DNA of 64,000 nucleotides, from NCBI RefSeq assembly GCF_020085105.1, contig NC_058046.1, forward strand, positions 27,622,175-27,686,174. The letters run 5' to 3'. The DNA comes from Siniperca chuatsi. Taxonomy: Eukaryota; Chordata; Actinopteri; Centrarchiformes; Sinipercidae. Made by a program: the position numbers and the translations under genes. The notes under the pieces are model-generated. The model saw only the letters and a program-made list of their open reading frames with translations, did not search any database and was not told where the DNA came from. This document shows positions 52,701-64,000 of this stretch, in pieces (within the stretch, counting starts at the first letter, position 1; each line of letters starts with the position of its first letter).

Positions 52701-53719
52701 AAGGCAATAAAAATAGTGATAGCATAGCAAGAGACAAAATGACACTTGTGCCCCTTACTCATATGCAAAATGTCTTGTTTTTGCATTAAATTCTGGCTAT
52801 TTGAAGTTACTGTAAGATGTTGAAAATGCTGAGTCTAGAAAGAATCTCTGGCTCTTTATTTCTGAGAGACTGACACCAAAACCTGACATGTTGTTGTTTT
52901 GTGTTTCTGTTTAAAAGATAGCTCAATTATTCTCTGCTGCTCGATTCGCTTGCTGTGGGCTGAAAATAATGCTGGAATTTAACCTAAATACTTAAAACAC
53001 TGAATACTTTTCTAGCTACTTTACGCAACACTAGAGTTTGTATTAAACAGAGTGGAATACAGCTGTATTTGCAGAGCACCCTGGTGTGATGTACTACTCC
53101 TGCCTACCTGTCACTTTATAGGACATTTCTCTGTAGTGTGTCAGGTCTTCTCCTTTAACCAGCACCAGCTGAGGACATTTCTCCTTAGCATCAGTCACAG
53201 ACATCAGCTTGGTGACACCCTGCTTCCTTGCCACATAGTTACAGGTGACTATGATGTATTTCTGCTGAATACCTGATGATATGAGAAACATTATTGAACC
53301 ACAAAAGTATTCTGGGCTTTAACAGAAACACATCTGAGGGTCAACTGTAGTAAAACATTTTACCTAAAGGGACTTCTCTCAATGCTGGGTTTCTGATCAT
53401 TTCCACCTGAGCATAGAAGCAGTCCAGGTCAAAATGAAGAATGACTCTGTGTGCAGGTGTTTGTACTGATGTCTTACTGAGGCTTGGACCTGAAACAGAG
53501 ATTATACGCACAACAATTACCATCTGACACGTATAGACAGCTGACAGAGCCGCGTTTCTCTTTGCATGTCAAAAAGCCAAATGAAAGCCACAAGACCTAG
53601 ACCCAGCCTAAACTCCACGATCTTCATACTTAACCAGAAGCAGCAGCGGGGCTGAGTGGGACTGAATCCGCGAAACTGTTCTTCCACTCGGTTTCATCCT
53701 CTTCCTCGCTATTATCCAT
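46769..53719 (-). CDS. poli: DNA polymerase iota (poli), ten coding exons
   Basis: Minus-strand exons 53719-53635, 53489-53364, 53272-53108, 52553-52407, 52173-51943, 51653-51475, 49908-49817, 49744-49623, 48868-48648, 47548-46769; phases close to give 715 residues. It is a Y-family translesion polymerase. The palm motif is HFDLDCFYAQVE and the second catalytic cluster is VERLGFDENFMD. The fingers/thumb block CPQLVLVKGEDLTHYREMSY matches human almost exactly, as does GLTGCAGISSNKLLAKLVSG. The little finger includes DGRQPQTFRLTIRRYS. A PCNA-binding PIP motif KGSITSFF is at 432-439. The long last exon encodes two ubiquitin-binding UBM motifs, NVDPEVFRLLPEEIQAELLS (about 541-560) and NVDPKVFSELPPDVQRELMS (about 650-669). 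After UBM2 there is a basic stretch and a terminal NNLFRYFKPS absent from human POLI. An in-frame ATG upstream exists; MDNSEEEDETEW is preferred because it starts an acidic block like that of human. Confidence 0.96.
48055..48425 (-). repeat. GCTGCAAC/ATTAATCG-type repeat, copy 8
   Basis: Reverse-oriented copy: GATTAATCGATTAGTCGATC at the left, GTTAGTTGCAGCCCT at the right, with TTGGACTGTTGGATAGACAA between them. It lies in poli intron 9. Confidence 0.65.
49140..49430 (+). repeat. TGGTCTCCACCAA-type interspersed repeat, copy 2
   Basis: CTCTGTTTATGGTCTCCACC, CAGGCTCTTTAACAGCTAAA and GCAGGGTCGGGTGATGATGG match the order at 34490-34700. poli intron 8. Confidence 0.55.
49909..51474 (-). other. 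poli intron 6
   Basis: About 1.6 kb without a recognised exon, gene or clear mobile element; A/T-rich with short low-complexity runs. Confidence 0.5.
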
Positions 53720-54207
53720 ATCAAACAACGCACGTTTTTTGTGTGTTTTGTAGATTTGAATATGCCAGAAAACACTGCTGTTGCTGTAGCTGCGGTGGGG
53801 AAAGCGTCCCAAACACTGAATTTACTCTTTCGTTGTAGGTCTCAGTTCCGTTTTGCGCAGCGGCGCCATCTGCCGACGTGGAGGGATTACTGCGACACAA
53901 TGAACTGCAATAACCGGATCCAGTATGTTAACTTAAAATCAACTGTCATGGCTCGAAATGTGTTATATTTATTCGGGGATTAAATTTGTTTTTTTTCCCC
54001 ACGAGAAATGTACATATTCAGGGACGAAAAACAAATTTGAACGAATTAGCACCCAACATTTTTAACGGTCGTCTCGCGACCCGAGCAGAGCTTATATAAG
54101 TGACGCTGACGTCACCCGAGGGTCAGTTGGAGCCTCCACCTGTTGGCCGACAGTTAGTATTTAAACCAAACGGTTTTGCGCATCGTGAAAAGTGGCGGGT
54201 TTTGCTG
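53720..54207. promoter_or_regulatory. Divergent promoter of poli and rexo1 with TATA and CRE
   Basis: The two start codons are 488 bases apart, facing away from each other. Near rexo1 there is CTTATATAAG at 54091-54100 and, a few bases on, the full palindromic CRE TGACGTCA at 54107-54114. The segment 54068-54120 is G/C-rich. Binding and use are inferred from sequence only. Confidence 0.6.
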
Positions 54208-57200
54208 ATGTTTCCCTCGTCTGGTCTTTTTGCTGATATAAATTGTCCTTTCTCAAAACGTGGGCTTTGTGAGCGGCCTCACTGTTTGTACAAACATGCC
54301 ACAGAACTGCGGGATATGTTTGGTGCCTCGTATAAATCACCGATAGTTGACTTTGCAGGTCAGTGTTTTGAGGTATGCTACAATTGCATTAGCTTGTAGT
54401 CTTGCCTGTTAAAAGTTTTTAATTGCATATAACGTTAGGTTTTTTTTTTTAAGAGAAAGTGTAACTTTTGAGTAAAGTGATTTAAATAATTTCAAAATGT
54501 CGACTGAGCTATAGCAGCTTCACTTTTCAACAAAAATTCTTGACTGCCTCCAATGTGTTTTGCATTCAAATAAGGATTAAAAACCTACCTAAAGTTAGAA
54601 GGTATCACACTTTATCTGAGAATAACTTAGCTACCTTTTTGTCTTGATCCCTGTAATTTTATAATAAATTGTTATATTAAAATTAAGCACATTTGTGGGT
54701 CCATTATTGTCAAGGCAGGGAAGGAAAATCTGTGGTTTTATAACCATTCTTGAGTCATTATTGGTTCTTTGCTCTACAATCACTTGAATTCAAAATACTT
54801 TATGCATCCTTCAAGGGGCAATTTGCGGTAAGCTACTTTTCAAACATAAAAGTACACAAAAATGCACAAATAATTAATACAGATGCTTAAAAGCAATCTA
54901 AAAACACAAATTATAGTAGTGTAAAGATGTTTGGTCCTGCACACAGCCACAGCTTATTTATATTTAACCCAGTCTCACCTTGTATTATTTTCCACCATAT
55001 CACTAATGCATCCTGTTTCATATTCCTTTTGAACAGGAGTCCACAATGGCTATCCGCATGCTGCCTGTGGAGCACGAGTTAATGATGAGACTAAAGATGA
55101 CTGCCTCCAGGAGCTGGAGCGGATCAACAAGGAGATTGAAACTGTAAGGCACGAAGTGGAGCAGGAGCAAAGGCGACTGTCACGCTACCAGACTGTACAG
55201 GCAGGCAGCAGAAACACTGAGCCTAATTCCTCTGTTCCAAAGTCTGAGACTGCAGGTAAAAATACAGACAGAGGTTCTTGTGAACTGTCTAAAAGCACAA
55301 ACTTTACTAAAACGTACTCCCGAGCAAGGAAGTACGTGGTTGACAACTCAAAACCAAGGACTGATTTGGAGTACGACCCTCTGTCCAACTTCTCTGCTGG
55401 CTTGCGGTCTTACAGCTCATCAGGTAAAGAGCAAAAAGTGAAAAACGGACAAGGTTTGAAAAGGGCAAGAAACGCTGTACCTTGTGACCAAAAGAAGCCA
55501 GTCAAATATCAGGATCAGCCACTTGATGACTCAAATGAAGACAGCGTCCTGATTATTGACGTTCCTCCCTTGCCTGACAAAAAGAGAAGGCGAGCTCAGA
55601 AACCTGTTGATTCTCTTGCTGGCAAATCCCTCCAGGATAAACTAGAGGAATTGAAGGAGGTCAAAACAGCGCCTATTTTACTTGATTCTCCACTGCTGCA
55701 CCTTGCAAAAGCTGAGACATCTCCACCTGCATCAGCGGTAGAAGAAAATAGAGTTTATAGTGATTGCGGTGTTGAAAACGATCAAGGGCCATCTAATCTT
55801 TATGAGAACAAAGAATGGAAAAATATACCCGTTGATGGGAGTGTAATTGACTTCACTGAATGTTTAGAAGACCTGGCGACTGAAAGTCAGAAAATTACTC
55901 ACTTTCAGGCCGCTGAAACAGTAGTGGAGAAAAGTCCTGAACCTGCAAGTCCTCCTGCCGTTACAGACAGGCAAGATCAAAACTGGAACAATCTGGTGGT
56001 GGAAAAGGAAGAAAACAAGTTTCAGGTTGAATTGCCTCAGTGTGAGCTGCCCCATAGTGTTGAGAAAATGAATCCACTGCAGCCACATCATTTCCCACCA
56101 AAGAATTCACTTTTTTATAAAGCGCCAGCTGCTAACTCAGACTCACCGTGCAGGCAACACACCAAGCAAGCCCAGACAACAGAGCAGCCAGCTCAGAACA
56201 GAGTTAGTAATCAGTGGTCTTCCACAAAATGTGTACCATCAGTGCTGCCACACAGCCAGAAAACATCAAGCAAAATGCCAGGACAGATGCAGGGTAAAGC
56301 TACGCCACCCGAGAGCTACCTGGGGCCGGCAGAACCAGCTTCAGGCAGCAGCCAAGGTCAGGCTCGGCACAATTCATCAGCATCGAGTTTGACAAACAGA
56401 GATGAATCGTCATCCGCATCAGCTGGGCCGCTTTTGGTGAAAGCGGATACTGAGGAGTTTATAATCATTGATTCCACCTCTGATGATGAAGATGAGCTCA
56501 ACTATTCAGAAGTGGAGCTGTCTGACAGTGACCCAATGGAGGAATGCTACAGGATCTTCATGGAGGCAAACAACGAGCAGGATAAGGGAAATGAAGAGCA
56601 GCCCGATGTATCTGTAAGTATGCTGTAGAGAACTCAAGATCCAAGATGAAGAAATGTCTTTAATGGTGTAAAGATCTTTTCCCTTACCTTTTTGTCATTT
56701 TTAGGTTGGAGCTATGGATGTGGAGAAGCCGGAGTTAAACATCAAAGCCCAAGCATCGTCAGGAAAGAAGAGGGTGGCTCATGAAGCCAAACATACAGAG
56801 GTACATTATGAATTAAAATGTAAAACTACAAAATTCTGTAAAAATCTAACAATATTACACAAATATTGTACACTGGGGCACTACCCCCAAAATTATAATT
56901 TTAAGTATATTTATTTTGATTTACCTGCTCCGTTCAGCAGCCGGTGGCTAAGAGCAGACCTCAGCCCCAGGTGCTGGTCCCCCTACGTGGCCCTGTGGTG
57001 TCAGGATTTTCCTCCCAGCCCTCTATCACCTCCAAGATCCAGCAGGTACAGCAGAGAGCCTCCATGCTGACTGCTTCAGTTAAAGGTAGTCAGGCTTTTG
57101 TTTCCTCCACCTGTCAGAGGAAGCCAGAGACCCAGAGTGCTCCTTCTCCTTCGACTCAAACCCCTGAAAACCTGCAGCCTGCGCCTGTGCAAAATGGTAA

Positions 57201-60200
57201 GCATCTGTTGGCTGCAGTGGACAAGATTTATTAGGATCTTGTTTTTTTTTTTAAATTAAATTTACCATTTGAAATGTCAACATCAAATAATGTCCAAATA
57301 CAAAAGTAAAATATAATGTGGAAAAAAACAATGCACTTCATTGTCTAATACAACAGTTGACTCCTTTAATTCACTTTAAATGTTATTACCTTTGTGTCAT
57401 CACATCTGTTGACATTTTACCAGTAAGACATCTTGAGACCTGCCCTGTTATTCATATATGTAGTTCAAGCAGCATTTATTTCATGTTCTTATATGTAAAA
57501 CTTTAAATAGAACTTCTTCTTGTGGTGTATTTTAGTAGCTTTGCCTGATATCATATCTGCATGTGTGTTTTTGTCTTATTCCGCAGCTTACTACAACTAC
57601 ATACCTTTGGGACCTGCTGTGATCGAAGTGGGCAACAACTTGCACTTGATCCTCCCAGAGGGCACCTTCCCTCTGCCTGTCACTTCCAGCTCCAGCCAAG
57701 TTACTTCAGTGCTAACCCCAATCAGTCAAGTGCATATGAACGCTGTCGCCGTTAAACAAACCTACCACTCGCCTGCAGTTACCCCTGTGCAAAGATACCG
57801 CACAACAGCACCTGTGCTCATTCCTGCGCCGGCACGTAAACCTTCACTAACCTCTGCCTTTGCGTTGGCACATTCAAATCCAGCCGTTTCCACTCCTCAA
57901 GCTGCTGTCCATGCTACTGTTAAGGTGAGAAGTGAAAAGCAGCCTTTGTTGGGGCCATTTTCAAAGACTTGAACTAAACATGTGTCTGGTGTGAGTTAGA
58001 CATGTTTCATCTGTTAAATAATAATAATAATGAATATACTTTTAGCCAGTGCCTACTAAACGTAAATTGAAGCAGCAGTGTGAGGCCGCCAAAGACAAAG
58101 TGCCCCATGACATCCGACAGCGATATATCAACATGTTTACAGAGGAGTTCCTCAAAACAACAGCCAATGTTAACGATGCCTTTGAAAAGGTGAGCTTGTG
58201 CCACTTAAATTTGTCCTCCCTGACAAACTACGGTCTAGATATTAATTTCTGTCCCTGTTATTGTTGATAGGCTCTTGCTGAAGAGAGGACTGTGTATAAT
58301 CGCAGTGTGAACAAACTCAAGTATCTGAGTGTTGCAGTGAATGCACTGAAGAGGCTGAAGAACCAAAGTGCTGTTGCTGCTAAAGGTGAGAATCTCTGGA
58401 AAACCAATATGAGATGCTCCTAAAAGATTATTAGTTATATTTAATTGATTTTATTTATTATTTTGGTGCAGATGAAAATGACGTCAACAGCCAAAGATTC
58501 AAAGGCAACATTCCACTTAACCTGAAGAAGTTTAAAGGAAACGGTGAGAATTAGTTTCCTTTTGAATGCATTTGTCATTTCATTCAAATATTTTAACAGC
58601 TTCTCAGTGAATTAATTTTTCCAGCAGATGATATGGCATTGTATGAAAGTTTGAATGACTACATTTTGACTGAGGGAAGGCTGATTGAGAGCAACTATCC
58701 TGTCCAGCACCCAGAGAAACCTGGTTGTGCTGTTCTTTTTGCGGACAATAAGAAATGCAACACAGACCGTAAGAGAAAACATCATACTCCATTTCAAACT
58801 CCCTGAAAAGACAATTTGATGCTATTCTCATATTAAATCACTAGAGGGCACACTTAACCTGTGCTGTACTTGTAATGACGACTTCTTTTCTCTGCACATT
58901 TAACTCTGGTGATGTGCTTTTTCTGTTTTGTTGGTTAAAGCCCTCAAGAGGATCTGCTGTCGATGTGGGGCTACGTACTCTGTGAGTCAAACGGGCAAAC
59001 ACACCCGCAAGGACGAGTGTAATTACCACTATGGGAAAGGAGTTAAGAATAAAGGTGAGTATACCATAGCTCTATGCTTTAAAAACATCCCAAATGTTTG
59101 CTACACAGCTTACACCATCAGAGCATTGTGTAAATGTTTAAACTGTTAACAGTGCCGGGTGGAGTGGAGACCCGCTACAGTTGCTGTGAGGGAGTCATGG
59201 GAGCACCTGGATGTCAGGTGTTTAAGGTAGGAAAAGACAGAGCGAGAGATTATTCCGTAACTTGATTCTCTTGTCTGATTCTCAGCGGGTAAATGTCTGA
59301 TTGATTCTTTCTTTTTATTTATATTTGTCTTTTCTTCCTCAGTTGCATGTCCATGATTCCCTCAGCCTGGATGGGTTTGTGTCGACCGTCCCCAGACATC
59401 CCTCAGATACGAGCTGTCCTGGTGTCTACTCCTTGGATTGTGAAATGGTGATGTCAGCTTTTTTTGAGGGGCTCTGTTTTTATAATCTTCTTCACGATGG
59501 GCACCAAAGCCCAACTCATTTGTGGTAGTTTGTGTTAGAATCCACGATTTTAAAACAGGGTGATACACCCTGATGTGCACATGTGGCTGATGTCAAAACA
59601 AACATTAATCAGTGGGTCTGTGGATGGAGTTAAAAAGATTTGGGATGTCGGATATTTAGCCTCGAGTCTGCAGTGAAAACAATGTATACTGTGTTAATTT
59701 TTGTCTTAATAGTGTTATACCATTCATGGTCTGGAGCTGTCCAGAGTGACGGTTGTCAACTCTAGTCTGCAAGTCGTCTACGACACCTTCGTCAGACCTA
59801 ATAATGAGGTCATCGACTATAACACCAGGTAATGTGATTAGATACTTGGCTGTTTTTTTTTTTAGCCCAAATATGCTCTGTACACCTATTAAACTCTACC
59901 CCCCCCCCCTCCTGGAAATAACCTGAAACTGGTATTTAAGCACTTGCTCTGTGTCTTAAATGAGAATTTAGAGAGGAAATATAGGAAAACCCAGTTCAAG
60001 CAAATTGTCCTGCAACTAGCTGAAAGGCACTGGAGCTTTGCACTACAATATAACAGATATATGTCCTATGAGCATTACTAAAGAAGGAAATGATACAACT
60101 ACTGTATTAATGTATTTTTAATTGGCCAACTGCTCTATCGATAGCCTGTGTGACACTTCACTTGTCAAGGTTTTCAGGCATCAGTGAGGAAGATGTGAAG

Positions 60201-61689
60201 GGTAACCACACCTCCCTCAGAGAGGTGCAGGAGACCTTATTGAGCTTCATCAGTGCCGACACCATTCTGATTGGACACGGCCTGGAAACAGACCTCTGTG
60301 CCCTGAAGGTGACTACTATAAGCTTTTTCCAATATTATTTGTTTTGCATAGATCCTTTCACAACATATATCAGATGCAATCCTGGCTGATCTGTGATTAT
60401 AAACAAGCCCAGGATTTTCAAAACCAAGCTGTGAGCATGTTTGCATAAAATAAGAGGTTTGAAACAAAAAGCCCGTCATGTTCAACATGGCCGCCTGCTA
60501 AGTTCTAAACACAATTTTTCTGTAATAGAGGAGGTGTAGAGGGTGTTGATAAACCAATGTAAACACCTCATGAGAAAAGTACAAACTCGGAATTAACTTG
60601 ACAAACACGAACACTGCTACAAATATAGGTCATAGATGGTTGAATGCCAAGTAGCAGCTTTTCTCAGCTATTAAAGGGGTTTGGCAAGTAGGATTTTTTT
60701 TTTTTTTTTTTTTTTAAAGCAACATAAGAAAACTTAAGCTATAAAAATACTGTGTAGTATGTCAAGGGAAACGGTCTCATAAATCATGACATTATGTCAG
60801 ACACATAACTGCATTGACCAAGAGGAAGTGTGGTCACATGTTGAACAGGTATATAAAGGACATAAGTGTTTAACAAATGCTAGCTGGCATTCAACATTAA
60901 AGACCCACTTTGGTAGCAGTGTTAGCTATGCTGGTTTAGATTATTCAAAGTCTATGGTACTTTTTCATCAGTTATATTTTTCTAAACCATTACACAACTG
61001 GTTTGATTTTGAGTTACCATCTTAAAGTGAATCAAAAGTGGGACTAGAAGGTCACACTTCAGGTGAAAATGAGTCATTTTGGGCCCCACACCTGGTGTGC
61101 CATGCCGTTGATGGATGAATTTTGGTTTTCGCCTGTACCTCTTCTTTATGATGTAATTTTCACTTTTCCAAAGACGCTACCCCCAGTAATAAGAGCTTCA
61201 GATATCTTCCTCTTTACTGTAGTTGCTCCATGGGAAGGTTGTGGACACATCAGTGGTCTTCCCCCACCGTCTGGGCCCCCCTCACAAGCTGACCCTCAAC
61301 AACCTCACTGCTGAATACCTCAGGAGGATCATCCAAGAGAGTGGTGGGTTCATCAGGGATACCTACAGCCACCGTACAAGCGTTTTGTTTTGAATGTCCA
61401 TTAAGTTTAAATTCCACCATACATCTGAAACAAAATCTAAATTCAAATAAAGAAATAGATCCTAATCAGACTATACAATTTAAGTGTAAAGACCACCAAA
61501 ACGTGTGTATTTGGAACAATGTAATGGATTTATAGCTATGGCATGTTTTGTCATGTTTGTGTACATTTGTTTAAATATACTGTATTAATGTTTCTCCCAG
61601 TTTGTGGCCACGACACTGCAGAAGATGCTGCTGCCTGCATGGAGCTTATGTTATGGAAGGTTAAAGAAGATGGAAAACTGAAAAAATGA
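54208..61689 (+). CDS. rexo1: RNA exonuclease 1 homolog (rexo1), sixteen coding exons
   Basis: Exons 54208-54358, 55037-56613, 56705-56800, 56938-57196, 57587-57924, 58046-58189, 58271-58385, 58472-58543, 58625-58768, 58941-59054, 59153-59226, 59343-59447, 59713-59828, 60170-60308, 61223-61343, 61601-61689; phases close to give 1217 residues (human about 1221). The N-terminus has a CCCH-like finger, C-x7-C-x4-C-x3-H, in [20 protein letters not shown] short coiled coil ([20 protein letters not shown]) and the block [20 protein letters not shown] are near-identical to human REXO1. The large second exon encodes a disordered acidic/Ser-rich region; the Elongin A-binding region follows. A Cys-rich patch ([11 protein letters not shown] ... 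YSCCEG) precedes the DEDDh exonuclease: D1060 and E1062 in SLDCEM, D1143 in [10 protein letters not shown]1192 and D1197 in GHDTAED. All five catalytic residues are present. Family role: 3'-5' RNA trimming in the nucleus, binding Elongin A. AATAAA lies 4 bases after the stop. Confidence 0.95.
60309..61222 (+). other. rexo1 intron 14
   Basis: 914 bases with a poly-T run at about 60692-60716 and no recognised element. The short open frames in it are chance. Confidence 0.5.
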
Positions 61690-61693
61690 TGGA

Positions 61694-61699
61694 AATAAA
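61694..61699 (+). promoter_or_regulatory. rexo1 poly(A) signal
   Basis: AATAAA four bases downstream of the TGA stop; if used, the 3' UTR is only some 20-30 bases. A longer alternative 3' UTR cannot be excluded. Confidence 0.5.
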
Positions 61700-62430
61700 A
61701 CATAATCTACACACTGGTCATACATGGGGAAAGAAAGATGCTGTTATGCAAATTTGAATGTCACATTTATTTGTATGAAGCTCTGTTCTGATGACATGGG
61801 AGGGCTGTTTATTTTTTTAGTTTAATTACATCACTTGATTTATGTTAATATTTTCTGCATGTTAAATTTTTATTTGCAGCCCATGTGTCTATGCCTGTAA
61901 ATATTTGTGATCGCACTGTTGTGTGCTGAGAAAACATGAAGGGGTGGGGTATTATCCAAGTAAAGGCACATAATGAAATCCCCTCTTTGTGTGTGTGTGT
62001 GTTTTTTTTTGTGTTTTTTTTCTCCCCCTCACATTCCACCAGCCAATGAACATTCAGCTTTTAATGGGAAATTGGCCTCAGGTGCAGTTATGCAAAATAG
62101 CACACACCTGTCAGCAATTAAATTAATTACTGGTGATACATGAAGGAGCAAACAATGATGTCCACATTGATGAAATACATTGTATTTGTCTATGTAGAGG
62201 TTTTTACCTCAGTTTTCAGGCTGGGCTTACTGAACCTGACGTTATGGTGACAAAACAAGTGAAACAAATACCACAACAAAATAGTTGCTCCCCTTTATCA
62301 TGCACATGACTGCTCAAACAAAACAGGAGTTTCACAGCAATACTGGATTGCTCGTCTCAAGCCAGTAATTGTCACACAATCCAGACCAACACCCATCAGT
62401 TCTTTACCGACTACATTTCAATTCAGTCAG
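61700..62430. other. Spacer between convergent rexo1 and UGT genes
   Basis: Contains a TG tract near 61989-62003 with T-runs, and on the minus strand a possible AATAAA at about 61868-61873 for the UGT transcript. No gene seen. Confidence 0.45.
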
Positions 62431-63296
62431 TTACTCTGCCTTTTTCTTTGTCTTTCCCTTTCTTCCACAGCACCTCCGGAAGCAGAAACTGCAGGTCTTG
62501 ATGAAGAGGAGTATGAGGAACAGAACGATTGCGAGGAGGAAGGCCACAACATCCAGGCTGTGATACTCGTACCAGGTGAGCTCGTGGGCCTGGACCCTCA
62601 GGTGCTTGGCCCCTTTGTTTCTCATGGTGAACTCGATCCAGAATACTGCCTCATCCCGAGGACTCATTGGTCTGTCGTGGTGAATACTGGACAGCTGCAT
62701 GGCATTCTCCTTGTACCTGTGAATGTGGATATGCAGGGGTGAAAATGTGGATTAATACATTATGTATTATACTTTAGTTATTATACTTTGCCTTACCAAG
62801 AATGGGGATAAAAAGTGTTGATTATTTGTTTCATGTATTTTAAAACTTAAATCTCCAACAGGAAAGCCAACATATGAGGCCATCCAGTGGTCTTTGTGAC
62901 CTTAAAACTCTGTGGTGGTAATACAACTCTGTCATACTACATCAGATAATGGCTCCTTTATGGCGTGTTATCAAACTTGCTTCTGTATTATTAATGTGAA
63001 CTTTCCATAAAGGCAAAATGGAAACACAATACCTCTTTTAATACCCTAAAACAGGGAGTTTGGTAAGAGAACTTACGATTTCTCATTGATGACAGCATTG
63101 ACTGCATCTCTAAGTTCCTCAGTGTTCATGAAGTTCAAGTCTGCGATAATTGCAGCTCCCTTATCCTTAATGTGGATCATGTTGTCTGGCTGGTCAGCGA
63201 ACATGGGGATGCCCACCATGGGAACACCGTGGTAGATGGCCTCATAAATCCCATTTGTGCCACCATGCGTGATGAAAGCTCTGGTCTTGGGGTGAC
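62431..63296 (-). CDS. UDP-glucuronosyltransferase, last two exons (5' part outside window)
   Basis: Exons 63296-63077 (220 bases, the size of the penultimate exon of vertebrate UGT2 genes) and 62716-62431. The first encodes the UDP-sugar-binding signature: [16 protein letters not shown], then [20 protein letters not shown] and PDN. The second encodes the C-terminal membrane anchor (about 17-20 hydrophobic residues after YEYHSLDV) and a basic cytosolic tail ending KKKAE, a dilysine ER-retention signal. The enzyme would conjugate glucuronic acid from UDP-glucuronate to lipophilic compounds in the ER lumen. The substrate-binding N-terminal half and the catalytic His/Asp are in exons to the right of 64000, so subfamily and integrity cannot be judged; UGT2-like is my best reading. 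Confidence 0.9.
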
Positions 63297-64000
63297 CTGA
63301 TAGGGTACCAAAAATCATGAAACACTCACGAAAAACTCTATGATGTAACTACTATAAACACATACTGAACATTGGTATAGGCTTGTGAGTGGAAGCTGGC
63401 TAGATCAAAGCCCGTCGAGGTTTTGGAAAAACTGCAGAAAACAACGATAACATGCATGAGTCCCTACCTCAAGGATTTGTACTGAAGTGCCTTTTAGTGC
63501 ACCTTTTAGCCACTCATTGTTGGTCGAAGCCAAGCATAAGCTGTGTCTGAATTACATACTGCTTACTAAATCTTAGCAGGTTTTTGAGTATGTATTTAAA
63601 AGTGGGAAAGAAAGTATACTCAAAACAATCATTATGTATACTTAACAACCCTTGATCTTCGAGTGTGCTGTTGATGGGCACTGTTGTCCCACAATACAAT
63701 GCACAAAGTAAATGAAGGAAATGCTTACAGTTTGAAAAAGTTCAAACTAATTGTGGATGGTGGTGAAACGGCTCCAGGCACAGTTTAGAAAACAAAAAAT
63801 AACAATTACATTTTTTGGAAAAACATATGACGCCACAAGTCATATGTTTTCCCGTTAGTAAAAAATGTTAGATAAGGGGTTTCTTTTGTATATTAACTGC
63901 AAAAACAGTATGCTATAAAGATGAGTCAGTAATATATGTGATTAGTATGGAATTGGGACACAACTAAGTGCAATTTTGAGGTACTTGACTTGAGTATTCA
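63297..64000 (-). other. UGT intron, with an AGTAC-rich repeat at the right edge
   Basis: Intron upstream (in gene sense) of the penultimate UGT exon. It ends at the window edge with TTTTGAGGTACTTGACTTGA, the start of another AGTAC-rich copy (about 63950-64000). No further UGT exon is visible. Confidence 0.55.

Noticed and set aside
59301-59528. Open frame running past the rexo1 exon 12 donor
   Set aside because: The DCEM codon run is followed by a good GTGATG donor, and exon 13 ([12 protein letters not shown]) continues the exonuclease domain in phase.

Overview
The window is nuclear DNA of a bony fish, most probably a percomorph teleost. The genes are intron-rich vertebrate orthologues in a compact arrangement. 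The introns and spacers are full of short interspersed repeats of the kind common in percomorph genomes: hAT and TTAA-flanked MITEs, a Tc1 element, and an AGTAC-rich family. Nothing in it looks bacterial or viral.

Layout, left to right: a THAP-domain fragment at the left edge (-); fam47e (+, 2469-6987); ccdc158 (-, 7968-21452); ccng2, cyclin G2 (+, 22630-25840); st8sia3, an alpha-2,8-sialyltransferase (+, 28878-35346); rab27b (-, 40861-43817); poli, DNA polymerase iota (-, 46769-53719); rexo1, a DEDDh RNA exonuclease (+, 54208-61689); and the last two exons of a UDP-glucuronosyltransferase (-, 62431-63296), whose 5' part lies beyond the right edge. For seven genes I joined exons by hand at GT/AG sites. 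All reading phases close, giving proteins of 321, 972, 334, 373, 218, 715 and 1217 residues. Those for ccng2, st8sia3, rab27b, poli and rexo1 are near the lengths I recall for the mammalian orthologues; fam47e and ccdc158 come out somewhat shorter than human.

The gene order joins blocks that, as I recall, are separate in human: FAM47E-CCDC158-CCNG2 (4q21), ST8SIA3-RAB27B-POLI (18q21) and REXO1 (19p13). Two gene pairs are head to head over short shared upstream regions (ccdc158/ccng2 and poli/rexo1). fam47e and ccdc158 are tail to tail with poly(A) signals about 10 bases apart. The products do unrelated jobs (cell-cycle control, glycolipid/glycoprotein sialylation, secretory-granule traffic, translesion synthesis, RNA trimming, detoxification). 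This is a gene neighbourhood, not a pathway cluster.

I found no convincing new biological system. The observations most worth a second look are: a threonine in place of the key asparagine of the rab27b NKxD motif (position 133); a PIP-like motif at the extreme C-terminus of poli; a nearly perfect ~590-bp palindrome in the probable rab27b 3' UTR; an inverted repeat of about 440-bp arms bracketing st8sia3 exon 1; and a TATA box plus full CRE in the poli/rexo1 divergent promoter.
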